From Histomonas meleagridis (Eukaryota > Parabasalia > Tritrichomonadida > Dientamoebidae): a stretch of DNA of 64,000 nucleotides. Numbering within the stretch: the stretch's first letter is position 1; every line of letters starts with the position of its first letter. Below, one piece after another: positions 1 to 8,956 of the stretch. The stretch spans positions 1 through 64,000 of the forward strand of contig WSYJ01000166.1 in the NCBI GenBank assembly GCA_020186115.1. Direction: 5' to 3'. The notes under the pieces are model-generated. The model did no database searches, was not told the origin of the DNA, and saw only the letters and a list, made by a program, of their open reading frames with translations. Both the position numbers and the translations under genes were made by a program.

Positions 1-839
1 ATTTGATAACGTTTTTTATGTATACCGTCATTTCTAGGTAATATATATCTAACATAAGAACCTACTGGTATAATTAAATCTTTAATTTTTTGTTGTTTAT
101 CAGCTAATTTTAAACACTTAAATATATACTCTTTTTCTAAGTCTTTATTATTAAACATTTCATTAGGAGAACAATTTATTGCAGAATGATAACTGTTATT
201 ATATATGTTTATAAATTTATTCATTCTTTTAGGTGTTATATAAGTATATTTCTCATCATGAGATTGATGTTTAGATTTCTCATTAGGAGTATTCATATCA
301 CGTAATGTTCTTATAAATCTGTCTATAATACCTAAACTACTATGATTTTTATCTGTAATAATATGCATACTAACATTATTATCTGTTAATAATTTAACGT
401 TATTTTTATCTAAAAAACCAGGTTCTTCATCAGATGTTAATTTTACAGGATGATATTTATTAATAAATTGTTTTAATGTATAATTAATGTCTTTAGCAGA
501 TTTAGTATTTAAAGGATATACTACAACGTATCTGTTATTAGTACCTATAAATATATGCCAATATCTAGGATCATGTTTTCCGTTATCATACAGATCATGA
601 AACCAAGTATTAAATCTGTTACTAAATATTTTTATCATATATGGCTTAATATCCTTTCTTTTAATAAATTTATCTTTTAAACGTTGATTTACAATATATT
701 TAATTTGTTTGCTCTTAACATTAAAATGTTTATTTTTGACATGTTTCTTTACATGATTATATGTTTTAAAATGTGTTTTATCAATAGTCTCGCTGAGGCA
801 CGATCCGCTAGGAGCGGTATCATTTATTGATGTTTGCAT
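1..839 (-). CDS. Maverick/Polinton integrase (rve family), C-terminus cut by window edge
   Basis: Open frame of 279 codons read from ATG at 839 down to the left edge, so the C-terminus is missing. It has the layout of a retroviral-type DDE integrase as used by Mavericks: HDLYD around residue 81-85 in the position of the first aspartate, TSDEE with D137, then NHSSLGIIDRFIRTLR at 165-180. The third acidic position lies 35 residues after D137, the classic D-35-E spacing, but it is Asp (D173) and not Glu. Residues 257-279 (PVGSYVRYILPR and on) look like the start of the SH3-like DNA-binding tail. The first 20 residues are encoded by an unusually GC-rich hairpin-forming stretch. Its role would be strand transfer of the element into host DNA. 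Family call is confident; activity is uncertain. Confidence 0.85.
   Translation of the reverse strand, partial: MQTSINDTAPSGSCLSETIDKTHFKTYNHVKKHVKNKHFNVKSKQIKYIVNQRLKDKFIKRKDIKPYMIKIFSNRFNTWFHDLYDNGKHDPRYWHIFIGTNNRYVVVYPLNTKSAKDINYTLKQFINKYHPVKLTSDEEPGFLDKNNVKLLTDNNVSMHIITDKNHSSLGIIDRFIRTLRDMNTPNEKSKHQSHDEKYTYITPKRMNKFINIYNNSYHSAINCSPNEMFNNKDLEKEYIFKCLKLADKQQKIKDLIIPVGSYVRYILPRNDGIHKKRYQ
789..821. repeat. GC-rich imperfect palindrome inside integrase 5' end
   Basis: In an element that is about three quarters A+T, these 33 bases are strikingly GC-rich and contain CCGCT-AGG-AGCGG, a 5-bp stem extended by further pairing with one bulged base. It is in frame with the integrase and encodes about residues 7-17. 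Origin unknown; it resembles a small inserted hairpin. Confidence 0.45.
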
Positions 840-878
840 ATTATTTATTACATATAACAGTTATTTTTTGATAATGAA

Positions 879-1313
879 ATGGGCTTGGGTAATATATTTG
901 GAGGAATTAGAAAATTAGTTCAAGGAGGCGGTAGATTATTTAAAAATATTATTGATAAAGGTAAACAAATTTGGGGTAAATTATCACCTATAATAAATAA
1001 AGGCGGTAAAATTATTAGTAAAATACCGGGAGCTATACAAAATATTAGAGATAAAAAACAGCAAATAACTGATAAAATTGATCAAATTGTGGATATGATT
1101 CCTGATAGTAAAACTAAAGATAAAATTAAAGGTGCTGTTGACAGAGGCAAACAAATATCTGATAGAATTATTAACAGAGTTCAACATGTTAGTGATCAAG
1201 TACAACCTTATATAACTGCCGGTAAGAATATATATAATAAATTAAATCAAACAAAAACTAATATTCAAAAACCAAATAATCAACTAAATATGTCAAATGC
1301 AAGACTGTTATAA
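879..1313 (+). CDS. small basic amphipathic virion-type protein
   Basis: This 144-residue protein starts MGLGNIFGGIRKLVQGGGRL, a glycine-rich amphipathic N-terminus, followed by repeated Lys/Ile-rich helical stretches and an Asn/Gln-rich tail. It is strongly basic. It is divergent from the integrase, with about 40 bp between start codons, and is followed by other putative virion genes. Such proteins in dsDNA viruses with this capsid type often condense DNA or disturb membranes, but no homologue is recognised here, so the role is inference. A 73-residue minus-strand ORF over it is a shadow. Confidence 0.6.
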   Translation: MGLGNIFGGIRKLVQGGGRLFKNIIDKGKQIWGKLSPIINKGGKIISKIPGAIQNIRDKKQQITDKIDQIVDMIPDSKTKDKIKGAVDRGKQISDRIINRVQHVSDQVQPYITAGKNIYNKLNQTKTNIQKPNNQLNMSNARLL

Positions 1314-1345
1314 AAATAAATAATGTATGTTTTATTTTTACATAA

Positions 1346-1969
1346 ATGACTGAGACTGAGTTAGTTTTAGAAACACCTGCTGATAATACTTCTGACAGTA
1401 TTGATAACAATAACTCCGTTAATAATAATATTAACAACATAATTGTTGATAAAAAACCTATTAAAAACTTAACTTCTGAAGAGAAAAACATTATAATTAA
1501 TAATGCTAAAAATAACATTGACAACAAATATTATGACGTTATATTTTATAAGAACGGTAATACAAGAATAATATTAAAAAAAGATGTTAATAACACACCA
1601 AAAGATATTATTACTGACAATAAATCTGACAATAAATCATTAAAAAAGAAATCAATAACTAATTTATCAGACAATCAATTTTTGATTGAACATATAATCA
1701 AATTGAATTCACGTATCGATAAATTAAAGAATAAACAAAAAAGAATAAGTCACAAATATAAAAAAATGAAGTACGACATTTATGATAATATTGACGAAAA
1801 TGATAATATTAACGAAAATGATAATATTAACGAAACTAATGATCTCAATGAAAATATTAACGAAACTAATGAATTATATAATAATCAATATAATAATCAA
1901 TATAATAACAATAATAACAATAAATATGTTATTAAACAAAGGGGTTGGCGAAAGTTAATATCTCATTAA
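1346..1969 (+). CDS. Asn-rich low-complexity protein of the virus-like element
   Basis: 207 residues. Unrecognised. The N-terminus is acidic and Asn-rich, the middle contains a short charged helix (about 115-145), and residues 148-192 consist of repeats of NENDNI, NETN and YNNQ type encoded by tandem AAT/GAT-rich DNA. The C-terminus is short and basic (KQRGWRKLISH). The gene follows its neighbour by 32 bp on the same strand and is preceded by the TTTTATTTTTA motif seen before other genes of the element. A structural or accessory role is only inferred from position. Confidence 0.55.
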   Translation: MTETELVLETPADNTSDSIDNNNSVNNNINNIIVDKKPIKNLTSEEKNIIINNAKNNIDNKYYDVIFYKNGNTRIILKKDVNNTPKDIITDNKSDNKSLKKKSITNLSDNQFLIEHIIKLNSRIDKLKNKQKRISHKYKKMKYDIYDNIDENDNINENDNINETNDLNENINETNELYNNQYNNQYNNNNNNKYVIKQRGWRKLISH

Positions 1970-2008
1970 TAAATGTATAATTGTTATGTTTATTTTTATA
2001 TAAATATT

Positions 2009-3271
2009 ATGCCCAAAAAATATCTCAAAAGATTAGGTAATAAGTCCAAAAAACCGAGAAAAACATTACGTAGAAGATTAGTAAAACATATTAATAGATC
2101 TTCAAATAATATTAATAGATCTTCAAATAATATTAATAATTCTAATAACAACTCAGCCAGATCAAAAATAATGAATAATTTATCTCCTATGCCGATATCT
2201 ATATCACAAACGCCTCCTAATATTAATTTAGATGCTGTACATAATATGAGAAATAATAATGATATTTTACAACAACAAATTAATGATATAAAAAACCAAA
2301 AAGAAGCTGAATTAACACGTAAAAAATTATTAGATAAACAAAAACAGGATATATTATCAGAAACTAAACGTCAGCAGCAATTATATGAAGATGAACGTTC
2401 CCGCAGAGAATATGTTGAAAAACAACTTGATGAACAACGCAAATTAAATAAACAACGTGAAATTGAAAATGAAAAATATTCTAATATATTATATGAGCTT
2501 AAAAAAACATATCATGACAATGATATTGATAATTTAAAAGATAAAAATGCTACTATACAAGCACAATTAGCTGAGGCTAAATCATTATTACAAGATAAAC
2601 AATTTGAACTTGAAAAAAATGAGTATTATCGTAAGAATAGTTCTTTACAAAATGAACTCAAAAAAATTAATGATGAAAATGAAGTATTACAAAAAGTATT
2701 AACATCAGATGACTATACAAAAGCTAATGAAATAGCTAAAATTCATCAGATGCAATTAGAACGTGCTCGTTATGAAAATGACATATTAAAATATGAAAAT
2801 GATTTGAAAAAAGACCTAGAAAAACAAAAATTAATAGCATCTACTAACTTATCACAAGAAGAGTATGATAATATATTTAACAGACATATATCTCATATAA
2901 ATAATTTGTTTACAGATATTAATAAATATAAACAACAACAAAACAATGAAAGAATCAATAAAATAACATATGACACATTAATAGATTTAGAAGAAAAGGC
3001 ACAAAGAGAGTATATTAATAGTTTACATGACGCATATAAACTACAAAATTTCAATGAAATATCTGATGAAAATATTTCTGCAAGAACTAATAATATACAT
3101 AAATTAATAACAACAAACGTTAAAAATAATATTCAAAAAAATGAATTGGAAAAACAAATCAAATATAAGAATGATTTACGTAAATCTTATGAGGATAAAT
3201 TATATCAAGAAGAGATGTTAAAATACTTAGATTCTGATGAACATAAAAAACAAGTAAAAAAATACAACTGA
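2009..3271 (+). CDS. long coiled-coil protein of the virus-like element
   Basis: The frame opens at 1973, but the ATG at 2009 (MPKKYLKRLGNKSKKPRKTL) is preferred: it gives a highly basic nuclear-signal-like N-terminus and puts TTTATTTTTATATAAA just upstream. The protein is about 420 residues: basic head, Asn/Ser linker, then nearly continuous charged coiled coil rich in Glu, Lys and Gln. No family recognised. The frame ends just after an A7 run at 3255-3261, and the next frame continues the same Lys/Glu-rich style without a gap, so the two may once have been one gene split by a one-base insertion. Confidence 0.55.
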   Translation: MPKKYLKRLGNKSKKPRKTLRRRLVKHINRSSNNINRSSNNINNSNNNSARSKIMNNLSPMPISISQTPPNINLDAVHNMRNNNDILQQQINDIKNQKEAELTRKKLLDKQKQDILSETKRQQQLYEDERSRREYVEKQLDEQRKLNKQREIENEKYSNILYELKKTYHDNDIDNLKDKNATIQAQLAEAKSLLQDKQFELEKNEYYRKNSSLQNELKKINDENEVLQKVLTSDDYTKANEIAKIHQMQLERARYENDILKYENDLKKDLEKQKLIASTNLSQEEYDNIFNRHISHINNLFTDINKYKQQQNNERINKITYDTLIDLEEKAQREYINSLHDAYKLQNFNEISDENISARTNNIHKLITTNVKNNIQKNELEKQIKYKNDLRKSYEDKLYQEEMLKYLDSDEHKKQVKKYN

Positions 3272-3275
3272 TCTC

Positions 3276-3695
3276 ATGATTAGGACTCATAAAATTAATA
3301 AGCAAAATGATGACCTTGAAAAAATTAGAAAACATAAAGAAGAGATTGAAAAAGCATATATTATAAATGATATTAATAACAGTATAGCTTCAAGTGATAA
3401 ATCTAATGAACAGATAGCTGCTGTTGTAATGGACAAAACACAAGACATTTTAAATAAAATCAATAATGATAATCAACAACGTATTGAATTATATAAACAA
3501 TTATTACAAATAATAAACAGTAATGAAGTTATGTTTAATAACTTTTTAATGCAAAACCATTTGTACAGAGATATATTTAATCAATTATATAATTCTCAAG
3601 GAAATGAGGGCAGTATTACTGCTATTACTGATATGATTAATAAATATTATGACTTTTTGAAAAAATCTAATGAAGAAGAAAAACGTTTACATTAA
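3276..3695 (+). CDS. coiled-coil protein, possibly the frameshifted end of the preceding gene
   Basis: 139 residues, ATG at 3276, five bases after the previous stop. The first half is charged and helical (KINKQNDDLEKIRKHKEEIE), the second half Asn-rich and helical. Its reading frame is open upstream across the previous gene's stop, and moving into it requires only one extra base in the A7 run at 3255-3261. It is therefore either a separate small gene or the C-terminus of the coiled-coil protein. Function unknown. Confidence 0.5.
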   Translation: MIRTHKINKQNDDLEKIRKHKEEIEKAYIINDINNSIASSDKSNEQIAAVVMDKTQDILNKINNDNQQRIELYKQLLQIINSNEVMFNNFLMQNHLYRDIFNQLYNSQGNEGSITAITDMINKYYDFLKKSNEEEKRLH

Positions 3696-3753
3696 TATAT
3701 AATAAACATGTATTATTTTTAACATATATATATATGTTTTTTTGATTATTAAA

Positions 3754-5391
3754 ATGTACGCACCTCAAAATCAACAACCTAATGTTATAGATGCTATGTC
3801 AGGAAATTTAGAAGATTGGTATAACGCAGTAGATGATTGTTTAAAATTATCAGAAATTATACCTGGAAATTATGAATACACTACAGCAACTTCTTACGGC
3901 AATGTAGGTGATATTAATGAAGGTGATACTACATATGTCGATATTGCTACTGATAGATTTAAAATTATTAGTTTAGATAATTCATATATTACTTTAAAAC
4001 AAACTGTTAAAATAACAGTTCCTGATCAAACAAATTTATTATTTAAAGAATATTATATTGGTTATAAGTGTTCTTGTGATGCTATTGATCAATACAGAAT
4101 TTATAGTAATACTGATAAAATACAAGATATTCATAATGCTAGATATGAATGGTTTATGTTTTATAACAGTTTATCTGATGAAGCTAAGTCCGGTAATGAT
4201 TGTTTTGCAACAATTGATAAAATTAGAAATCATGATCCAATGGTACCGGGTGTTTATGTTGATTTATCAGCAATAAATGCTGCCAAGGAAATTATTGTCG
4301 AAATACCTTTACGTATACCGTTATCTTATTTCTTATTATTATTTAATATGAGATATTATCCTAATTGGGCAGGAAAACTATCTATAGAATTAATGCCTTC
4401 CTATCAAAATTTAGTTATAGCGCCAATACCTAATTATGATAATATTTTGTTAAAAAATGATGATAGCGATAATGATAAGAGAGAATATTATATTGATATT
4501 CGAGATATTATTAATAGCGGTGACGTAGACTTAGGATTTCGTAATATAAATGAAACTGTATATAATAATATCAAAGAAACTAATTCATCCGGAACATATA
4601 CATATGCTAAACAACAACAACAATTTATATGTAATACACAAACAACTAAAGACATCAAAATTAAATTAGCAGAATATTTATTAAAAATGGATGTATTTAA
4701 CGCATTAGCTGCTAAATATATACAAGTTCCGTTATTATTTCCTATACATATATGTCAAGTAAGAGATTTCACACAAGAATTTATAGACGATAAATCATCA
4801 ATAGATACAGCTGCTACAATCGGAATCAGACATTGTGATACATTATTTACAGTATTTCGCGTAAATCAATATTCTAGAACATGTTTTCTAAATCCACATA
4901 TCAGTTACAGATTTAATATTGACGGTAAAATGTATCCACGAGAAGACTACACAACTGTAGATGATGCTAAAAATATTAATATGTTATTAGATAGTGTCAA
5001 CTTAAATGGTAGTTTATTAAGCAGTCTTAATGAAGATTTAAAAACATCAATACAGCCATATTATTACAAAAATACTTATAATGCTTCTGGAGTAAAAACT
5101 ACAACAAGAATTTGGCACGGTAAAGATAATAGTAATTTCTTTATAGGATTACCTTTTGCTGAAGGTGAAGATTTTCAAGGCGGTATTTCAACAACAGGTA
5201 CTATACAAATAGAACTTCATGGAAATCGTGTAAATACAACTGATTATTTAGCTACAAGTGCAAATGCATCACCTGTAGGTATATATTTTGAAGATGCTAT
5301 ATTAAAAATACGTTCTGTAAAACCAGAAGGAAGATCACAAATTGAAATTACTAATGCATCTGTAGAACAAGTTATTAACGGATTACGTTAA
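3754..5391 (+). CDS. major capsid protein, double jelly-roll type
   Basis: 545 residues from ATG at 3754; the frame opens at a TTG 12 bp earlier. Size and motif order fit Polinton/Maverick double jelly-roll capsid proteins: an early strand block, YYIGYKCSCDAIDQYRIYSN at about 105-125, then EIIVEIPLRIPLSYFLLLFNMRYYPNWAGKLSIELMPSYQ in pieces around 180-225, and a long second beta-rich half ending in IRSVKPEGRSQIEITNASV. The paired IPL-S-FL / WAGKL region is characteristic of trichomonad Maverick capsids as I recall them. It would assemble into trimeric capsomers. The gene is intact in contrast to several neighbours. It is convergent with the candidate penton gene. Confidence 0.82.
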   Translation: MYAPQNQQPNVIDAMSGNLEDWYNAVDDCLKLSEIIPGNYEYTTATSYGNVGDINEGDTTYVDIATDRFKIISLDNSYITLKQTVKITVPDQTNLLFKEYYIGYKCSCDAIDQYRIYSNTDKIQDIHNARYEWFMFYNSLSDEAKSGNDCFATIDKIRNHDPMVPGVYVDLSAINAAKEIIVEIPLRIPLSYFLLLFNMRYYPNWAGKLSIELMPSYQNLVIAPIPNYDNILLKNDDSDNDKREYYIDIRDIINSGDVDLGFRNINETVYNNIKETNSSGTYTYAKQQQQFICNTQTTKDIKIKLAEYLLKMDVFNALAAKYIQVPLLFPIHICQVRDFTQEFIDDKSSIDTAATIGIRHCDTLFTVFRVNQYSRTCFLNPHISYRFNIDGKMYPREDYTTVDDAKNINMLLDSVNLNGSLLSSLNEDLKTSIQPYYYKNTYNASGVKTTTRIWHGKDNSNFFIGLPFAEGEDFQGGISTTGTIQIELHGNRVNTTDYLATSANASPVGIYFEDAILKIRSVKPEGRSQIEITNASVEQVINGLR

Positions 5392-5429
5392 AAATAATAT
5401 ATATAAATATAATATATATTATTAAATAT

Positions 5430-6233
5430 TTATTTTTGTTTGTCTATATTTTCATCAGATGCTGTTATAAGTAAATTACTGTTTTTAATATCTTCATCAA
5501 TGTCTTCATCAGGTATTGGTCTTATAGATATTGTTATATACATAGGTGATAATAAATGAACTTCTTGCATATTCGCGTCAATTAATTTTAATTCTAAATG
5601 TGACAAATCACTGCTGTTAATCAATACTTCAAAGTCAGCATTATTAACAATAATAGGATAATTATTACTAAAAGAATTATCAATTCTGAGTATTATTTTT
5701 GATATATTGATGTTTTCATTTAAATTTCTATAACTACTTTTACCTAAATTACTTACTATATATAATACAGGTGTTGATAAATAATTCCCTACAGAATCAC
5801 ATAATATTTCATATTTATTAGTTTCTGTATTTAAATAAGTTGATGTTAAAGGTAAATTTGTATTATATAAACCTGTTAATTGTTTTATATTATAACTCAT
5901 ATCATTTACAGTAAATTCATTACCGCTAATAAATATCAGTCTATTAGCAGAATCAGTCTCAACAATAACATTACTTTTTGTAATTAAACTTGTTAATAAA
6001 CTTGCGAAACTTGTATAATTTACATCAGTATACTGTGTGTTAAAAATATATTTTGTATTATTGATTGTTATATAATCATCTTTTTCAATGACTACTATAT
6101 TACAATGAGTTGTTAATGAAGTAATTATCATTTTAGCAAATCTTGTATAAGGCAATGGTAAATTAACATTAATTCTGTTATAATGATTACTGTCATATGA
6201 TGAAATTATATAATCAATTATTTCATTAAACAT
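5430..6233 (-). CDS. candidate penton (minor capsid) protein
   Basis: 267 residues, intact, convergent with the major capsid gene 38 bp away. The protein is predicted to be beta-rich without membrane segments. Its last third (DFEVLINSSDLSHLELKLID, then LSPMYITISIRPIP) resembles the closing strands of minor capsid proteins of Polinton-type viruses. Length near 270 and position next to the MCP fit a single jelly-roll penton. Assignment is by context and pattern; a structure prediction would settle it. The acidic C-terminal tail (about 240-260) follows the fold. The start is preceded by TTATTTTTATA. Confidence 0.55.
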   Translation of the reverse strand: MFNEIIDYIISSYDSNHYNRINVNLPLPYTRFAKMIITSLTTHCNIVVIEKDDYITINNTKYIFNTQYTDVNYTSFASLLTSLITKSNVIVETDSANRLIFISGNEFTVNDMSYNIKQLTGLYNTNLPLTSTYLNTETNKYEILCDSVGNYLSTPVLYIVSNLGKSSYRNLNENINISKIILRIDNSFSNNYPIIVNNADFEVLINSSDLSHLELKLIDANMQEVHLLSPMYITISIRPIPDEDIDEDIKNSNLLITASDENIDKQK

Positions 6234-6256
6234 TGTATTTTATTTTTATAAAAATA

Positions 6257-6406
6257 ATGATATTTGAATTATATATATGTATTATATCAACTATTTATGT
6301 AATCAATTCTGTAATAAATACATTTATAAAAATATATAATATTGATATTGATAATGAGGAAGAAGAAGAAATTCCTGATAATATAAAGAAATCATTATAT
6401 TGTTAA
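6257..6406 (+). CDS. tiny single-span membrane protein
   Basis: A 49-residue ORF between two minus-strand genes. Residues 1-30 are a continuous hydrophobic, Ile-rich helix (MIFELYICIISTIYVINSVI), followed by an acidic patch of five Glu residues and a short polar tail. Small membrane proteins of this kind occur in Polinton-like viruses and virophages, so it may be real, but at this length and base composition chance ORFs also occur. Its stop lies three bases before the end of the ATPase gene on the other strand. Confidence 0.35.
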   Translation: MIFELYICIISTIYVINSVINTFIKIYNIDIDNEEEEEIPDNIKKSLYC

Positions 6407-6409
6407 AGT

Positions 6410-7306
6410 TTATTTTTCAACATTAGACAATGTAATAGTTATTTTTTTGGCTTTTATGTATATATTAAATCTACTGTGTTGATCTTTTATTTTTGAATAC
6501 TCATTCCATAACTTATCTACGTCAAAACAACTTGCAGGTGATTCTTTAATCAAATAATAAAAGTCTTCTTTAGAGATACCTGGAAATAATACTATATCAG
6601 ATAATGTTCTTTTTAAATCTTTTGGTATTGATTTTACTGTTTGTACACATACAATAACATTAATATTGAAATGTCTTAATTTTTTCAATAATCTCATTAA
6701 ATCAGTCTCTTTATTTTTTAATAACACGTGATTTGCAAAATCATCTAATATTAATAACATTCTGTGAGGATATGTTTTCCAATTGTAATAAGCTAATTTT
6801 AATGATATATATTTCAATATCTTTTCTTTTGAATTTAATTTATGTTTAAAAAAGACTCTTTCTAATTCCTCATTAATTTCTTTAAAGTTACTGTTAATAT
6901 ATTTCATTATTGAGTTATATTTTAAAATACGCCTCATATATTTGTTTAAGAAATCTAATAAATCGTTATCAGATATCGCTATAAGTTTACTGTTTTTAAT
7001 TAATATTTTAAAAGAATTTACTGTTTCATCAAACTTGTTACTTGTAGAACATATACATATTAACTCATAAAAAGGTTCATTAAATAATACTTCTTGTTGA
7101 GCTACTAATTTTAAATAAGTATAACTTTTACCGCTTCCCATAGGAGCAATAAATGCACAAATACCGTTCTGAGAAAATGGATATTTTTCATGTATAGGTT
7201 TTATTAAAGCATTATCTAATAATACTTTATTTTTGTTACTAATCTTATTAAAATTGTTATCTATTTCCTTGAATTTTTTGTCAATAGATTCATATTTACG
7301 CATCAT
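6410..7306 (-). CDS. genome-packaging ATPase (FtsK/HerA, A32-like)
   Basis: 298 residues. Walker A is APMGSGKS at 54-61 and Walker B is MLLILDDFA at 183-191 with the acidic pair D188/D189. A later CVQTVKS at about 216-222 fits the conserved Gln/sensor segment of this family. This is the expected packaging motor of double jelly-roll viruses, feeding viral DNA into the empty capsid. Length is typical and no break is seen. Two consecutive ATG codons lie at the start; either could be used. Upstream lies TTTTTATTTTTAATAAA. Confidence 0.85.
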   Translation of the reverse strand: MMRKYESIDKKFKEIDNNFNKISNKNKVLLDNALIKPIHEKYPFSQNGICAFIAPMGSGKSYTYLKLVAQQEVLFNEPFYELICICSTSNKFDETVNSFKILIKNSKLIAISDNDLLDFLNKYMRRILKYNSIMKYINSNFKEINEELERVFFKHKLNSKEKILKYISLKLAYYNWKTYPHRMLLILDDFANHVLLKNKETDLMRLLKKLRHFNINVIVCVQTVKSIPKDLKRTLSDIVLFPGISKEDFYYLIKESPASCFDVDKLWNEYSKIKDQHSRFNIYIKAKKITITLSNVEK

Positions 7307-7368
7307 TTTATTAAAAATAAAAACACATCATATTTTTAATTGTTTTAATATTTTTTCCTCATATAAAT

Positions 7369-7458
7369 ATGGAATCATTTAAAAGTTATTTGAACAAGAT
7401 AACACTCTTGAATGAGGAACTGACATATTTTATTATATGTAAAAATATACTATTGTAA
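7369..7458 (+). CDS. 29-residue upstream micro-ORF overlapping the next start
   Basis: ATG at 7369 opens a 29-codon frame (MESFKSYLNKITLLNEELTY and on) whose TAA at 7456-7458 overlaps the ATG of the next gene as TAATG. This is the geometry of termination-reinitiation coupling. It may be an upstream ORF rather than a protein gene. No homologue recognised. Confidence 0.25.
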   Translation: MESFKSYLNKITLLNEELTYFIICKNILL

Positions 7459-7763
7459 TGGACTTATTTGATTATATCAAAGAATTAAAACTTAAAAAAG
7501 TGTTTACTATAAAACAATTACCTTATATTGATTTAATCAATTTTTATATTGAGGACTTAGTAATATATAAATATATTATAATTGCTAAAAACAATATTTT
7601 AAAAAAGTCTAAAAAATTAGGTTTAAAACTCTATAAAATACAAAATAATGTAAATATAAAAATAAAACCCCCAATTAAAAACATTGAGAAAGGACGTTAT
7701 ATTTTAATGTATGATCCTAATAAAAATGAAATAATTGTATGTTCTGGTGAAGAAAAATATTAA
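7458..7763 (+). CDS. small unrecognised protein of the virus-like element
   Basis: 101 residues, Lys/Ile-rich: an N-terminal helix (MDLFDYIKELKLKKVFTIKQ), a hydrophobic middle, then a predicted beta hairpin (GRYILMYDPNKNEIIVCSG) near the C-terminus. It is divergent from the ATPase gene and ends 22 bp before the terminal stop of the KilA-N relic on the other strand. No family assigned. Confidence 0.5.
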   Translation: MDLFDYIKELKLKKVFTIKQLPYIDLINFYIEDLVIYKYIIIAKNNILKKSKKLGLKLYKIQNNVNIKIKPPIKNIEKGRYILMYDPNKNEIIVCSGEEKY

Positions 7764-7785
7764 TTATAACATATATATCCTTCAT

Positions 7786-8092
7786 TTAAAAGTAATCAAT
7801 ACCTTCAGTTCTTGATTTAGGCTGTAATGAATCTAAATAATCTCTTATTTTAATGTATTCATCTTCAGTAATATTTGATAATTTATTATATAATTTATCA
7901 TTTTTTAAGTTGCATTCTTATGTTCATACTCGCGGGGAATGTATACTGAACAATAAATGTTTTGAAAGATCTGTTGTTATCAGCTGATATTCTAATAACA
8001 TCATCATCCTTATATATTGTTAATTTACGATTTTTAACGTTATTAGATCTAACAGCTTCATCATAAATGATATATTCATCAATTTGTTGTTT
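7786..8092 (-). pseudogene. frameshifted C-terminal part of the KilA-N gene
   Basis: After one extra base near 8,090 the minus-strand reading continues in a second frame (AKQQIDEYIIYDEAVRSNNV and on), and after another extra base near 7,925 in a third frame that ends SRTEGIDYF at TAA 7788-7786. The three segments together would give a protein of about 265 residues with the KilA-N domain at the front and an alpha/beta C-terminal domain such as those often attached to KilA-N. Both breaks look like single-base insertions. Confidence 0.6.
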
Positions 8093-8588
8093 TGCGATAA
8101 AGTTCTTTATTTTTGTTTTTGTACAGCTCTAATTCATTTGTTAAATTGTTAATAACTTCTTTCATATTAGATTCATCATCAATTAATTTTGCTTTACCAA
8201 TTTTATTAATAGTATCCATTATTTTTCCGACATATACTGCGTACTTTGGAGAACACCAAATAGCTATGTAATTTATCAATCTTTGATCAACATAAGTACC
8301 CTGAACTTTATCAAAACCTTTCTTTAATTTATAAACAGGGTTTTTAGTGTGCACAGAATTCGGAGCACCGTCATTATAACCATATTCTTTAATAAATTCA
8401 TTTAAATATTCAACCCAAGATTTATTTTCAAATAGTTTATATATTCTTTTATTAAATCGTTTACATAATTTAGTAGCGTTAATAAAACCGTCTTTTTCTC
8501 TAATTAATACAGATATATTGTTGTAAGTAGAATATATAAATTTTTCATTATTAGATATTATTATTTGTTGTTGAACTTCTGACATCAC
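8079..8588 (-). CDS. KilA-N domain protein (main frame)
   Basis: 169 residues with a KilA-N DNA-binding domain: YSTYNNISVLIREKDGFINA at about 20-38, TKLCKRF next, and a C-terminal half with GTYVDQRLINYIAIWCSPKY at about 108-127, followed by a short coiled coil. KilA-N proteins are common in large DNA viruses and their relatives and probably bind nucleic acid. The frame ends early: the next frame continues with a coherent protein downstream, so this is the intact front part of a longer gene broken at about 8,090. Confidence 0.75.
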   Translation of the reverse strand: MMSEVQQQIIISNNEKFIYSTYNNISVLIREKDGFINATKLCKRFNKRIYKLFENKSWVEYLNEFIKEYGYNDGAPNSVHTKNPVYKLKKGFDKVQGTYVDQRLINYIAIWCSPKYAVYVGKIMDTINKIGKAKLIDDESNMKEVINNLTNELELYKNKNKELYRKTTN

Positions 8589-8677
8589 TCCTTTTATGAC
8601 AATAAAAATAATGATAAAATTTTATAAACGATGTGTTTTTTAAAAATAATCTGTTAACAACAATACTTTTAATAAAA

Positions 8678-8956
8678 TTATTTCAATGTAACTGCATTTC
8701 GATAATTATATATAAATACTAATTGTATAATAAATTTACAGTATCTTGGATATATAAATTTTTTATTACTGTTTGAAAATGTTATATTAAAAGTATTACC
8801 GTCTGTTGGAGGATTAAATAATACAGTCGGTTTATCATAGAAATCATTATTTAGACCTATAAATCTGCGTTTATTATCACTAAATGAAGCATTAAACTCA
8901 ATATATTCTCGATCCCACACATTATCAAATTGTAAGCTTATATTAGATTGGTTTTT
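8678..8956 (-). pseudogene. rest of the minor virion protein gene beyond an in-frame stop
   Basis: In the same frame as the preceding ORF, separated by one TAA, 92 codons encode SLQFDNVWDREYIEFNASFS, then KRRFIGLNNDFYDKPTVLFN and a hydrophobic beta-rich end. There is no ATG with which it could start on its own (the first candidate is GTG). The motif order, FNASFS then KR-IG-N-DF, is one I associate with proteins of trichomonad Mavericks, but this is from memory. Confidence 0.55.
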
